From positions 1-45,978 of the forward strand of contig CAVFKD010000010.1 in NCBI GenBank assembly GCA_963623095.1: 45,978 bases of DNA, in the 5' to 3' direction. Source of the DNA: UBA3210 sp963623095. Its GTDB lineage: Bacteria; Bacillota_I; Bacilli_A; RFN20; CAG-449. Shown in pieces: positions 19,778 to 29,080 of this stretch. Under the pieces are notes generated by a model. That model made no database searches and was not told the DNA's origin. It worked only from the letters and a program-made list of their open reading frames with translations. How positions within the stretch are numbered: position 1 is the first letter of the stretch; each line of letters opens with the position of its first letter. The translations under genes were made by a program, and so were the position numbers.

Positions 19778-20349
19778 ATGAAATTTGATCAAAGTGTTAT
19801 TGAAAAAATAAAATCAGTGTTATTGAAAAAATAAAATCTTCTAAAAAGATTAATATCATTGGTTGCCCTGGTGCAGGAAAATCTACTTTAGGTAAAAGAT
19901 TATCTAAGGTACTTTCTTTACCAGTTGTTTTTCTTGACACTATTTATTGGAAACCTAATTGGGTAAGTTTACCAAAAGAGGAATTTGTTTCTAAGATGCT
20001 AGAAGAAACAAAAAAAGAATCTTGGATTATGGATGGCAATTATGAATATTGCTTAGATCAAAGACTAGATAAAGCGGATTTTAATATCTATTTAGATTTA
20101 TCAACATTTACTTGTTTAACTTCTGCATATAAAAGATATTTTATCTATAAAAATAAATCAAGAAGTGATATGACTGAAGGATGCAATGAAGTAATGGATA
20201 AAGAATTTGTTTCTTTCATTATGTCTTACAATAAAAAAAGCCGTAAACTCAATTACGAACTTTTAAAAAATGCTAATGTAGATTACATCATTCTTAAATC
20301 AAGAAACCAAGCGCATAAATTAGTGAAATTATTATCTTCTAAAGATTAA
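19778..20349 (+). pseudogene. FlaR-like P-loop kinase (DNA topology modulation protein family), frameshifted by a 23-bp tandem duplication
   Basis: The frame opening at ATG 19778 hits TAA at 19832-19834 after 18 codons. Removing one copy of a perfect 23-bp tandem repeat (19793-19815, 19816-19838) restores a single 182-aa reading frame. The restored protein carries a Walker A GCPGAGKST at residues 21-29, then LDTIYWKPNW at about 45-54, typical of the FlaR/DNA topology modulation kinase family, and MDGNY further on. The downstream frame has no ATG, GTG or TTG before the P-loop, so a working kinase is unlikely unless the duplication is lost. The body after the break is intact, so the event looks recent, phase-variable, or an assembly artefact. 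The 3' end meets the minus-strand gene head-on with overlapping stop codons. Confidence 0.85.
19793..19838 (+). repeat. Perfect 23-bp tandem duplication causing a frameshift
   Basis: Two identical adjacent copies lie at 19793-19815 and 19816-19838. Since 23 is not a multiple of 3, the duplication shifts the frame by -1 and creates the early TAA. Precise loss of one copy by slippage or recombination would restore the gene. Confidence 0.95.
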
Positions 20350-20356
20350 TCTTTAG
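20339..20356. other. 18-bp perfect palindrome holding both convergent stop codons
   Basis: The sequence reads the same on both strands and contains the kinase TAA (20347-20349) and the minus-strand TAA (20346-20348), which overlap. As RNA it can form a short hairpin on either strand. It lacks a clear U run, so a terminator role is only possible. Confidence 0.6.
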
Positions 20357-21008
20357 TTACAGGTAAATTATATGATTCATCAACGTCATTGTTATCAATG
20401 GCGTTTTCTTTTGCCATTAATTTTAACATTTCATCTAATTCTTGATCATTGACTGGATCTAGGAATACTTGTTTAGAATAAACATGATAAGTTTCTGCGC
20501 CGATAGATTCAATTATTTGTAAACAGATTTTTTTCGATAGAGAATTAATCGCAGGGTTAATAATTAAATTTTTGGTCCAAGTGACAGGGTTTAAAAAATT
20601 TAAAGCTTGCCAAATAACTTGACCAACTTTCTTTAATTTATATTTTTTCGCAGCTTTAACAGGCTTTGAATTATCAATATTAGATTTGATATTTAAAATT
20701 TGAAGTAATTGTGATAATTTAAATTTCTTTAATGGCTTTAAGAATCTTTTATCTAATAATGCTTCTAATTTTGAAACGATATAATGATCTAGAAGGATAA
20801 TTTCTTCAAATGTTAATTCACAAATAGGATTTTTACTTTCAGGATAAAATCTTGATGCGATTTGTTTTATTAGTTGTAAAGAAACTAATTCAATGTTTTT
20901 AAAAGTGATTTCTTTTTGTTCTTTTGTTCTTCTAATAAAAGAATCTTGAGCGATCTTAATATCGGATTCAATTTCTTCTTTAGTGACATTTTTAGAATTT
21001 TCATCCAA
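20346..21008 (-). CDS. Hypothetical soluble region, probably the body of a membrane-anchored protein split by a stop codon
   Basis: 220 aa from a TTG at 21008, not recognised. It is largely helical: a charged N-terminal half, a basic Lys/Leu middle (residues about 90-130), a more hydrophobic LNPVTWTKNL segment near residue 143, and an acidic C-terminus. There is no ATG and no Shine-Dalgarno before the TTG. The frame is continuous with the small membrane ORF upstream (21030-21149), with only TAA at 21030-21032 and seven sense codons between. I think the two were one 267-residue protein with an N-terminal anchor and a cytosolic body. If so, this part is expressed only by reinitiation or not at all. 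It converges on the broken kinase. Confidence 0.6.
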   Translation of the reverse strand: MDENSKNVTKEEIESDIKIAQDSFIRRTKEQKEITFKNIELVSLQLIKQIASRFYPESKNPICELTFEEIILLDHYIVSKLEALLDKRFLKPLKKFKLSQLLQILNIKSNIDNSKPVKAAKKYKLKKVGQVIWQALNFLNPVTWTKNLIINPAINSLSKKICLQIIESIGAETYHVYSKQVFLDPVNDQELDEMLKLMAKENAIDNNDVDESYNLPVTKD

Positions 21009-21029
21009 TATAATTGCGTCTTTTTTAAT

Positions 21030-21149
21030 TTATTTAACAGTGATTAAAATATAAATTAAAACAAAGAATATCGCACCTAGGATTAAACCGATTAATAAAG
21101 CGATAATTGTTGAAATATTGATTGTAAAAGTTACATCAATTAAAAACAT
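21030..21149 (-). CDS. 39-aa single-helix membrane protein, possibly the detached N-terminus of the downstream ORF
   Basis: ATG at 21149 has a good GAGGTG site 6 nt upstream. The product is almost all hydrophobic (TIIALLIGLILGAIFF core, residues about 14-36), ends in ITVK and stops at TAA. As a stand-alone gene it would be a small membrane protein. But the next ORF on the same strand continues in exactly the same frame after the stop and lacks a proper start, so a nonsense mutation in a larger gene explains both. A single base change from AAA, GAA or CAA would make this TAA. Confidence 0.65.
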   Translation of the reverse strand: MFLIDVTFTINISTIIALLIGLILGAIFFVLIYILITVK

Positions 21150-21254
21150 TCTTGCTCACCTCTTTTTTATTATTATAAAAAAAATCAATTTAATTTACTA
21201 TTAAATATAAACAAAATGTTCTATAATGAATTAGTTTTAAAAAGGAGTTTAATT

Positions 21255-22967
21255 ATGAAAGCAAGTAAAATGTTAATTGCCACAATGAAAGAAGTTCCAA
21301 ATGAGGCAGTTATTCCTAGCCATGTTCTCTTATTAAGAGGTGGTTATATCCGTAAATTAGTCGCTGGAGTTTATTCATATTTACCGCTTGGATTAAGAAC
21401 TCTTCATAAAGTAGAAAATATTATTCGTGAAGAAATGGATAATTCTGGTGCTTTAGAAATTCTTTCAAGCGCAATTCAACCAAAAGAATTATGGGAAGAA
21501 TCAGGTAGATGGTATAAATACGGTCCTGAATTAATGAGATTTAAAGATCGTCATGATAGAGAATTCTGTTTAGGTCCAACTCATGAAGAAATTTTTACTA
21601 ACTTAGTAAGAAATGAAGTAAAGTCTAAAAAAGCTTTACCTATGAATATTTATCAAATTCAAACTAAATACCGTGATGAATTTAGACCAAGATTCGGTTT
21701 AATGAGATCAAGAGAATTCATCATGAAAGATGCTTATTCATTTGATTTAGATGAAAAAGGATTAGAAGTATCTTATCAAAATATGTATGACACATATTGT
21801 AAGATATTTGATCGTTTTGGTTTAAATTATAAGATTGTTCTTGCAGATACTGGAGCAATCGGAGGCAATGGTTCTCACCAATTTATGGCTTTATCAACAG
21901 TTGGTGAATCAGATATTATTTATTGTTCTTGCGGTTATGCTGCAGACCAAGAAAAAGCTGATTCTAAAATGGATGGATATAAATTTGATGAAGAAACAAA
22001 GGATATAAAAGAAGTTGAAACACCAAATACAAAAACAATTGAAGAATTATCTTCATATTTAAAATGTGATCCAAAAGATATTGCCAAAGCTGTTTTATAT
22101 AAAGACATCGCTCATGATCAATATGTTATGGTCTTATTAAGAGGCGATAGAGAAGTTAATGATATTAAAGTTTGTAATGAACTTGATATCGCAGAATTCG
22201 AACTTGTTTTAGCAAGTGAAGAAAATGTTGCTTCTATTGGTTCATTCCATGGATTTATCGGTCCTAAAGGATTAGAAGATAAAGTTAAAATCTTAATCGA
22301 TGAAGAAATTACAAATATGAAAAATGTCATCATCGGCGCGAATAAGAAAGATTATCACTTTATAAACGCAAATTATGATAGAGATTTTAAAGGACATGTA
22401 GTTGGTAATTTTAGAAAAGCTAATGCAGGTGATTTATGCCCTTGCTGCGGAAAACCTTTAAGCATGGAAAGAGGTATTGAAGTAGGTCAAATCTTTAAAT
22501 TAGGTACTAAATATTCTGCACCTATGAAAGCAACTTACCAAGATGATGATGGTTCTTTAAAACCAATGGTCATGGGATGTTATGGTATTGGTGTAACTAG
22601 AACTATGTCTTCTATTATTGAACAAAATCATGATGAATTTGGTATTAAATGGCCTTTAAATGTCGCTCCTTATCATGCAGTAATTGTTCCAATTTCTTAT
22701 AAAGATGAAATCCAAAAAGCAAAAGCGGATCAATTATATGCAGAATTACAAAAAGCACATGTTGAAGTTATCTTAGATGATAGAGATGAAAGACCTGGTT
22801 TCAAATTTAAAGATTGGGAATTAATTGGTATTCCATATATCATTACTATTGGTAGAAGAGCAAATGAAGACATTTGCGAATTCAAACAAAGATCTACAAT
22901 GGAAAAGAAAGAACTTCCAATTGAAGAAGCTAAAAATATTGTTATTGATGCAGTAAAATCATTATAA
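21255..22967 (+). CDS. proS: Prolyl-tRNA synthetase (bacterial type, with editing domain)
   Basis: 570 aa. It charges tRNA-Pro with proline in the cytosol. The ATG at 21255 is chosen because AAAGGAG lies just before it and MKASKMLIATMKEVP is the usual start; an in-frame ATG at 21216 has no ribosome site. Class II motifs are visible: the LRGGYIRKLVAGVYSYLPLG opening, motif 2 around YRDEFRPRFGLMRSREF, and motif 3 around CYGIGVTRTM. The INS editing domain (residues about 225-385) separates motifs 2 and 3 as in E. coli-type ProRS, with the FHGFIGPKGL segment. The C-terminal anticodon-binding domain ends the protein. TATAAT at 21222-21227 may be its -10. No T-box is seen upstream. Confidence 0.97.
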   Translation: MKASKMLIATMKEVPNEAVIPSHVLLLRGGYIRKLVAGVYSYLPLGLRTLHKVENIIREEMDNSGALEILSSAIQPKELWEESGRWYKYGPELMRFKDRHDREFCLGPTHEEIFTNLVRNEVKSKKALPMNIYQIQTKYRDEFRPRFGLMRSREFIMKDAYSFDLDEKGLEVSYQNMYDTYCKIFDRFGLNYKIVLADTGAIGGNGSHQFMALSTVGESDIIYCSCGYAADQEKADSKMDGYKFDEETKDIKEVETPNTKTIEELSSYLKCDPKDIAKAVLYKDIAHDQYVMVLLRGDREVNDIKVCNELDIAEFELVLASEENVASIGSFHGFIGPKGLEDKVKILIDEEITNMKNVIIGANKKDYHFINANYDRDFKGHVVGNFRKANAGDLCPCCGKPLSMERGIEVGQIFKLGTKYSAPMKATYQDDDGSLKPMVMGCYGIGVTRTMSSIIEQNHDEFGIKWPLNVAPYHAVIVPISYKDEIQKAKADQLYAELQKAHVEVILDDRDERPGFKFKDWELIGIPYIITIGRRANEDICEFKQRSTMEKKELPIEEAKNIVIDAVKSL

Positions 22968-22973
22968 AAATTT

Positions 22974-23004
22974 AAATCCTTAGAGTAATTTCTAAGGATT
23001 TTTG
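22974..23004 (+). terminator. Terminator after proS
   Basis: Perfect 11-bp stem AAATCCTTAGA/TCTAAGGATTT (22974-22984 with 22991-23001), 6-nt loop, then TTTG. Confidence 0.85.
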
Positions 23005-23029
23005 TTAGAATATATTCGAGGTGAGAAAA

Positions 23030-24025
23030 ATGGTTTATTTAATTTATGGAGAACAATATCCAATAATTTTAAAAAGAACTAAAAAATTAGTTAAATCAAT
23101 TTTAAATGATGAAATTGATGATTTTTCTTATGTTAAATTAAACGCAAAAGAAACCTTGGCTCAAGATATTTTAAAAGAATGTAATTTACTACCTTTTGGA
23201 GGTAATAAAGTAGTTCAAATTGATAATCCATATTTCTTATCAAATGAAAGAGATAAAGCAAGCATTGATAAAGAACAAGAATTTGATGGTTTAGTCGATT
23301 ATATTTTAAATGATAAAGAAGATAATGTAGTTACTTTAATCTTTGTTTTAGAAAAAGCAACTGTCAATAAAAGAAATGAAATTTATAAAGCGATTGAAAA
23401 AAATGGCAAAATTATCTTTGAAGAAAAATTAGATGCTTCTAATTTAAGATTAACCGGTAAAAAGTTCTTTGAAAAAAAGGGTGCGACTATCACCGATGGA
23501 GCGTTAGATATGCTTATATCTCGCGTTGGAGATGATCTATCTTTATTTATTAATGAAACAGATAAATTATCTTTATATACAAAAAATGTAACAGAAAAAG
23601 ATGTTTCTTTATTGGTTCCAGTTCCATTAGAAGATAATGCTTTTACCATCGTTGATTCTTTATTGAATGATAAAATATCGATTGCTTTAAAAACATACAG
23701 AGATTTAATTTCATTAAAAGAAGATCCAACTAGATTGCTTTATTTATTCTATTCGCAATTTAAAACTTATGATACGATTAGTTATTTATATAAAGAAGAA
23801 AGAAAATCACCAGATGAAATCGCGAATATTTTAAAACCGATGAATCCATATCGAATTAAAATTATTTGCCGTAATTTATATTCTATTTCATATAAACAAA
23901 TTCAAAATGTTATCAATTATTTATATAACCTTGATATTAAATTTAAAGCGATGGAGATAGAGCCTATCACTGGTGTTGAATTATTTATGATTAACTTTAA
24001 ACAAATTAAAGAAGGTAAATATTAG
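23030..24025 (+). CDS. holA: DNA polymerase III delta subunit (clamp-loader wrench)
   Basis: 331 aa. HolA opens the beta clamp within the clamp-loader complex. The ATG at 23030 follows GAGGTGAG; a GTG at 23021 lies within that site and is not preferred. Family marks are the N-terminal MVYLIYGEQYP, the KLNAKE and CNLLPFGGNKVV strand region, a central three-helix segment with DLSLFINETDKL, and a C-terminal collar domain with LLYLFYSQFK and the ending GVELFMINFKQIK. Length is normal for the family. The gene stands alone between terminators; its own terminator starts inside the last codons. Confidence 0.9.
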   Translation: MVYLIYGEQYPIILKRTKKLVKSILNDEIDDFSYVKLNAKETLAQDILKECNLLPFGGNKVVQIDNPYFLSNERDKASIDKEQEFDGLVDYILNDKEDNVVTLIFVLEKATVNKRNEIYKAIEKNGKIIFEEKLDASNLRLTGKKFFEKKGATITDGALDMLISRVGDDLSLFINETDKLSLYTKNVTEKDVSLLVPVPLEDNAFTIVDSLLNDKISIALKTYRDLISLKEDPTRLLYLFYSQFKTYDTISYLYKEERKSPDEIANILKPMNPYRIKIICRNLYSISYKQIQNVINYLYNLDIKFKAMEIEPITGVELFMINFKQIKEGKY

Positions 24026-24040
24026 TTTATCTTCTTTTTT
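24008..24040 (+). terminator. Terminator overlapping the end of holA
   Basis: 12-bp stem (24008-24019 with 24026-24037, one G-U pair), 6-nt loop, T run at 24035-24040. The 5' arm lies within the last codons and the stop codon falls in the loop. Confidence 0.75.
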
Positions 24041-24089
24041 CTTGCTTGGAAAAAATATATTCTTTAAACTTATATTGTGAGGTAATTAT

Positions 24090-26345
24090 ATGTTTGGGAA
24101 AATATTAGGCTATAAATTAGAAGAAAATACATTGATTATTAATTTCGAAAATAAGAAAGGTATAGTTAATTTTATCGATGACGGCATCACTCAGTTTAAA
24201 GAAGAAAAAACTTCTGAATTCGCGTTAGATGTAAGAGAATTAATTTCTCCTTTAAATATCGAAGTTAGTATGAGTGATGGAGTTTTAAAGGCGAATACAG
24301 GCCTTTATACTTATTTAATTAAAGATGATTTTTTAATCGATATATTAAAAGATGATAAATTAATTTCTTCTTCATCTAATGAAACATTATCTAAAAAAGA
24401 AATTATGAATAAAGAACTTCAAGAAGCCGAAGGCCATGAAGTTAGTCAAGATGAAGAATATTTATTTTCTATTCAAAAAGTAATTTCTAATGATGATTAT
24501 ATTTATGGTCTTGGTGATAAATCAGGCTTTTTAAATAAAAAAGGCTATGAATATGAAATGTATAACACTGATAATCCTGCACCTCAAGTAGATTGCTTTA
24601 AAGCATTATATAAATCAATTCCTTTTTATATTGTTTTTAATACCAATTATCAATATGGATTCTTCTTTGATAATACTTATAAACAACATTATGATGTAGC
24701 TAAAACTAATCCTAATATTGTAAAAACATCAATTAAAAATGGTTATTTTAATTATTATTTTATTTCAGGAGATTCTTTAAAAGAAGTAGTAGAGAATTTT
24801 ACTTTTATTACAGGTCGAATGGAACTTCCCCAAATATGGACATTAGGTAATCAACAATCCCGTTGGTCATATATGTCTAAAGAAGAATTATTGAATGTTG
24901 CACATAAATTTAGAGAATATGATGTACCATGTGATACTTTATATTTAGATATTGATTATATGGATCATTATAAAGTTTTTACAACCAATGAAAAAACATT
25001 CCCTGAATTTAAAAAGATGGTTGATGAATTAACATCAATGAATTTTAAATTAGTAACAATTATTGATCCAGGTGTTAAAAAAGAAGATGGTTATGAAGTA
25101 TATGAAGAACTAATTAAAAATGATTTAGTCGCAACTTTAAATAATCAAACTTATTATAACGAAGTATGGCCAGGAGTAAGTGTTTATCCATCATTTATTG
25201 AACCTAAAACTCAAGAATTTTGGGCAAATAAAGTTAAATTCTTAGTTGATTTAGGTGTTCGTGGTATTTGGAATGATATGAATGAACCAGCTTCATTTAA
25301 AGGACCTCTTCCAGACAATGTAGAATTTAAAAGAAATAATAAAATATATTATCATGATGAAATTCATAATATCTATGCCCATTATATGAATAAAGCAACC
25401 TATGAAGGTTTAAAAAAATATGATAAAAGAAGACCATATATTATTACTCGTGCAGGTTTCGCAGGAACTCAAAAATATGCGACTACTTGGACAGGTGATC
25501 AACATTCAATCTATCCTCATTTACAAATGATGATTCCTATTTTATTAAATTTAGGTTTATCTGGTTTCCCTTTCGCAGGTACCGATATTGGAGGATTTTG
25601 TTCCGATACTACCAAAGAATTATTAATCCGTTTTGTTGAAGCAGGTATATTTACTCCAATGTTTAGAAATCATTCTGCGATGAATACAACTTACCAAGAA
25701 CCATGGGCTTTTGATCAAGAAACATTAGATATTTATCGTAAAATGATGAAAACAAGATATAAGTTTATTCCATATATGTATGATTTATGCTTTGAAGCAA
25801 GCAATACAGGTTTACCAATTATTAGACCTTTAGTAATGGAATTCCCAAAAGATAAAAATACATATGAAATAAATGATGAATATATGTTAGGTAATAATGT
25901 TTTAGTATCTCCAGTTTTAGAACAAGGAAAACGTTATAAACTAGTCTATCTTCCAGAAGGAAAATGGTTTAATTATTTTACTAATGAAGTTTATGAAAGT
26001 GGATATCATGCGCTTAAATGTGATTTAGATGAAGTGTTAATCTTTATTAAAGAAGGTAGTATTATTCCTCAATATTTAGATAATGATCATATTGATCCTC
26101 ATACTGATACATTAATTTTAAAAATATATCCAGGTCAAGGAAATTACGTTCATTATCAAGATAATGGAGAAGATTTTAAATACGAAGATGGTGAATATAA
26201 TATGTATGAAATTATTCACGATGATAACTTCTTAAGAATTAATTTACCTTATCATTTCTATAAAGCTTATAAAAAGATTATCTTACAATATGAAGATAAA
26301 CAAGTTACTATCACTGATTTTAATAAACAATTAGAAATTAAGTAA
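24090..26345 (+). CDS. GH31 family alpha-glucosidase
   Basis: 751 aa, no signal peptide, so probably cytosolic. It would release glucose (or a related residue) from the non-reducing end of alpha-linked oligosaccharides. It shows the N-terminal beta-sandwich with YGLGDKSGFLNKKG, then the TIM barrel beginning with ELPQIWTLGNQQSRWSYMS. The nucleophile motif WNDMNEP lies at residues 394-400 (Asp396), and the acid/base WTGDQHS has Asp470. PFAGTDIGGFC and RNHSAMNTTYQEPW shape the sugar site, and C-terminal beta domains follow. GTGAGGT precedes the ATG. It is a single-gene unit with a terminator shared with the convergent ATPase gene. The exact linkage is not decided by sequence; alpha-xylosidase is a less likely alternative. 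Confidence 0.93.
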   Translation: MFGKILGYKLEENTLIINFENKKGIVNFIDDGITQFKEEKTSEFALDVRELISPLNIEVSMSDGVLKANTGLYTYLIKDDFLIDILKDDKLISSSSNETLSKKEIMNKELQEAEGHEVSQDEEYLFSIQKVISNDDYIYGLGDKSGFLNKKGYEYEMYNTDNPAPQVDCFKALYKSIPFYIVFNTNYQYGFFFDNTYKQHYDVAKTNPNIVKTSIKNGYFNYYFISGDSLKEVVENFTFITGRMELPQIWTLGNQQSRWSYMSKEELLNVAHKFREYDVPCDTLYLDIDYMDHYKVFTTNEKTFPEFKKMVDELTSMNFKLVTIIDPGVKKEDGYEVYEELIKNDLVATLNNQTYYNEVWPGVSVYPSFIEPKTQEFWANKVKFLVDLGVRGIWNDMNEPASFKGPLPDNVEFKRNNKIYYHDEIHNIYAHYMNKATYEGLKKYDKRRPYIITRAGFAGTQKYATTWTGDQHSIYPHLQMMIPILLNLGLSGFPFAGTDIGGFCSDTTKELLIRFVEAGIFTPMFRNHSAMNTTYQEPWAFDQETLDIYRKMMKTRYKFIPYMYDLCFEASNTGLPIIRPLVMEFPKDKNTYEINDEYMLGNNVLVSPVLEQGKRYKLVYLPEGKWFNYFTNEVYESGYHALKCDLDEVLIFIKEGSIIPQYLDNDHIDPHTDTLILKIYPGQGNYVHYQDNGEDFKYEDGEYNMYEIIHDDNFLRINLPYHFYKAYKKIILQYEDKQVTITDFNKQLEIK

Positions 26346-26357
26346 TTTGACCAAAGT

Positions 26358-26381
26358 AAAAGGCTCTTAACGAGCCTTTTT
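26358..26381. terminator. Bidirectional terminator between GH31 and the ATPase gene
   Basis: Stem AAAAGGCTC/GAGCCTTTT (26358-26366 with 26372-26380), 5-nt loop. T runs on both strands let it serve both convergent genes; the ATPase stop codon lies in the loop. Confidence 0.85.
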
Positions 26382-29045
26382 AGATTTAATGAATTTAATT
26401 AATACAATGATTTCATGTACCAATAAAGGAATTAAAGAACAAGATGCAATAATTAACCAATCGATAATATCAATTTGGGTTGTTTTAAATATTACATTTA
26501 AGAAAGGAACTTCTGTTACAAGAATTTGAAGAACAAATCCAAGTAAGAAAGCACCAAACATAATATAGTTCTTTGATTTGATAATAGAGATAAATGATTT
26601 AGAATCATTGCTCATTGATAACATTAAGAATAATTCACTTAAACCAAGAATACAGAATGCACAAGTTTGTGCTTCTTTTAATTTGTCTGCATTGGAAGCA
26701 AAATAAGATATAATTCCTTTTATATCAAAGAGGTTAATACCATTTTGAACACATGGGAAATAAATAAATCCAAATAGAGTAATAAGTGTAACAATTAAAG
26801 AATAAGTAATTAATTGAGTAATAGACTTTTTATTGAAGAATGATGATTTATTCTTTTCCACTTGCTTAGTCATTAAATTATCATTTGATTTATCAACACC
26901 TAAGCCAATAGCAGGTAATGAATCAGTGATTAAATTAATCCATAATAAGTGAATCGCGATTAATGGAGTAGGTAAACCTAAGATTGTACAAATAAATAAT
27001 ACTAATACTTCCGCCATATTACTTGATAAAAGGAAGATGATAGTTTTCTTTAGATTTGCGTAGATATTTCTACCTTCAACAACTGCTTTTTCAATAGTCG
27101 CGAAATTATCATCACTTAATACCATATCCGCGGCATCTTTAGCAACATCAGTTCCAGTTATACCCATGGCAATACCAATATCCGCGGCTTTTAATGAAGG
27201 AGCATCGTTAACTCCATCTCCTGTCATGGCTACAAGTAAACCATTAGCTTTTAACGCTTTAACAATTTGAACTTTATTATTTGGTGATACTCGACCAAAT
27301 ACATTTACATGTTTAACAACTTCTTTAATTTCTTCTTCTGACATTGAATCTAATTTACTACCAAGTAAGCATTGATCCATTGTTTCAACAATACCTAATT
27401 CTTTACCGATGGAATAAGCAGTATCAATATGATCACCAGTAATCATAATTGTTCTAATTCCAGCATTCTTTAAAGAGATAATCGCAGGTATACATTCTTT
27501 TCTAATAGGATCTTTCATACCTACTAAACCAATAAAGATTAAATTATCTTCATTTAAAGAACCTTCTTGATGATACCCTAAAGCAAGAACTCTTAATGCT
27601 TTAGAAGACATTTTTTTACTCGCGGCAATAATATCTTCTTTATCTTTTGAAGTAATATCTCTAATTTCATCATTAATCTTAATTTTAGTAGTATGTAATA
27701 AAATAGAATCTAATGCACCTTTAGTGAATGTAAATACTTCATTATCTTTTTTATGCATAGTAGACATCATTTTTCTTACTGAATCAAATGGATATTCATC
27801 AATACGTGGAAGAAGAGTTTCTTTTTGAGATTTTTTAAATCCTAAATAATCTAAATAATCAACTAAAGCAATTTCAGTTGGATCACCAGTTCGACCATTT
27901 TCAATACTTGCATTTGAACATAAACTAAAACCTGTAGCTAAAAATTCTACTTCATCAGTTTTAAAATTTTCTTTTAAATCTAATTTATTATTAATATATA
28001 CTTCTGTAACAGTCATTTTATTTTGTGTTAATGTACCAGTTTTATCTGAACAAATAACATCAATTGAACCTAAAGTTTCAACAGAAGGTAGTTTTCTAAT
28101 AATAGCATTATTTTTTGCCATTCTTTCAACACCTAAACTTAAGACAATTGTAACAACTGCGACTAATCCTTCTGGGATAGCGGCGACCGCTAAAGAAATG
28201 GCGAGTAAGAAGTGAGAAAGAATATTATCAAATTTAAATCCATCATAAGCAAGAGAGATAATTAACATTACGATAATAATACCTAAAGTAATAAAACCTA
28301 ATAATTTAGATAATGAAGCAAGTTTCTTTTGTAATGGTGTTAAATTATCTTCATCATTATCTAACATTTTTGCGATTTTACCAATTTCTGTATTCATACC
28401 AGTATTGATAACAACACCCATTCCTCGACCATAAGTAACAATAGTAGAAGAGAAAGCTAAGTTAGTTAAATCACCAAGTGATGTATCTTTTTTAGTAATA
28501 ACATCAATATTCTTATTTACAGGAACTGATTCACCAGTTAATGATGATTCATCAATTTTTAAATTAATTGCTTCAATTAATCTTAAATCGGCAGGAACAA
28601 TATTTCCTTCTTCTAAATAAACTATATCTCCAATTACTAATTCTTTTGATGGTAAAGAAATTATTTTCCCATCTCTAAGAACTTGGGATAATGGTGAAGA
28701 CATATTTTTTAAAGCTTCCATTGCATTACTTGCTTTCTTTTCTTGGATAACTCCAATAATTGCATTAAACATAATGACAATGAAAATAATAATTGAATCA
28801 ATCCAGTCGGTGGATTTTTCAATTAACGCAACAACTAAAGAAATAATTGCCGCGGCAAATAAAACATAGATCATTGGATCATTTAGTTGACCTAAAAACA
28901 TCATTAAAAGTGATTTCTTCTTTCCTTCTTTTAATGAATTAGGTCCGTTTTTTTCTAATAATTCATTTGCTTTAGAAGATGTTAAACCATCTTTAGAAGT
29001 GTTTAAATCATCTAAAACATCATTGATTTCTTTATTATGATACAT
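26367..29045 (-). CDS. P-type cation ATPase (P2A, Ca2+/Mn2+ exporter type)
   Basis: 892 aa, full length for P2A pumps. It couples ATP hydrolysis to cation efflux across the membrane. Seen in order: an N-terminal actuator region, TM1-2, TGES at residues 170-173, TM4 with AAIPEGL, the phosphorylation motif DKTGTLT (Asp334), the nucleotide-binding FTKGA, TGDGVND in the hinge, TM5 with SSNMAE, and TM6 with NLITDSLPA. The TM4 Glu, TM5 Asn and Glu, and TM6 Asn, Thr and Asp of SERCA are all present. A yybP-ykoY riboswitch sits directly upstream, so Mn2+ efflux is the more likely job, as known for riboswitch-controlled P-type ATPases in lactic acid bacteria and streptococci. The start ATG follows AGGAGG at 29053-29058. 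Confidence 0.93.
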   Translation of the reverse strand: MYHNKEINDVLDDLNTSKDGLTSSKANELLEKNGPNSLKEGKKKSLLMMFLGQLNDPMIYVLFAAAIISLVVALIEKSTDWIDSIIIFIVIMFNAIIGVIQEKKASNAMEALKNMSSPLSQVLRDGKIISLPSKELVIGDIVYLEEGNIVPADLRLIEAINLKIDESSLTGESVPVNKNIDVITKKDTSLGDLTNLAFSSTIVTYGRGMGVVINTGMNTEIGKIAKMLDNDEDNLTPLQKKLASLSKLLGFITLGIIIVMLIISLAYDGFKFDNILSHFLLAISLAVAAIPEGLVAVVTIVLSLGVERMAKNNAIIRKLPSVETLGSIDVICSDKTGTLTQNKMTVTEVYINNKLDLKENFKTDEVEFLATGFSLCSNASIENGRTGDPTEIALVDYLDYLGFKKSQKETLLPRIDEYPFDSVRKMMSTMHKKDNEVFTFTKGALDSILLHTTKIKINDEIRDITSKDKEDIIAASKKMSSKALRVLALGYHQEGSLNEDNLIFIGLVGMKDPIRKECIPAIISLKNAGIRTIMITGDHIDTAYSIGKELGIVETMDQCLLGSKLDSMSEEEIKEVVKHVNVFGRVSPNNKVQIVKALKANGLLVAMTGDGVNDAPSLKAADIGIAMGITGTDVAKDAADMVLSDDNFATIEKAVVEGRNIYANLKKTIIFLLSSNMAEVLVLFICTILGLPTPLIAIHLLWINLITDSLPAIGLGVDKSNDNLMTKQVEKNKSSFFNKKSITQLITYSLIVTLITLFGFIYFPCVQNGINLFDIKGIISYFASNADKLKEAQTCAFCILGLSELFLMLSMSNDSKSFISIIKSKNYIMFGAFLLGFVLQILVTEVPFLNVIFKTTQIDIIDWLIIASCSLIPLLVHEIIVLIKFIKSKKAR

Positions 29046-29049
29046 ATAT

Positions 29050-29080
29050 AGACCTCCTATCTAATAAAGATATTTGGTCT
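29050..29080 (-). promoter_or_regulatory. Riboswitch expression platform: anti-Shine-Dalgarno hairpin
   Basis: AGACC at the 3' end of the aptamer (29076-29080) can pair with GGTCT (29050-29054), which overlaps the AGGAGG site. An inner ATCT/AGAT pair supports the same hairpin. If Mn2+ holds CCAA in P1, the ribosome site is freed. This gives a translational ON switch, as inferred here. Confidence 0.6.

Noticed and set aside
21150..21254. T-box or other aminoacyl-tRNA-sensing leader before proS
   Set aside because: The leader is too short and lacks a T-box sequence and terminator; only a -10-like TATAAT is seen.
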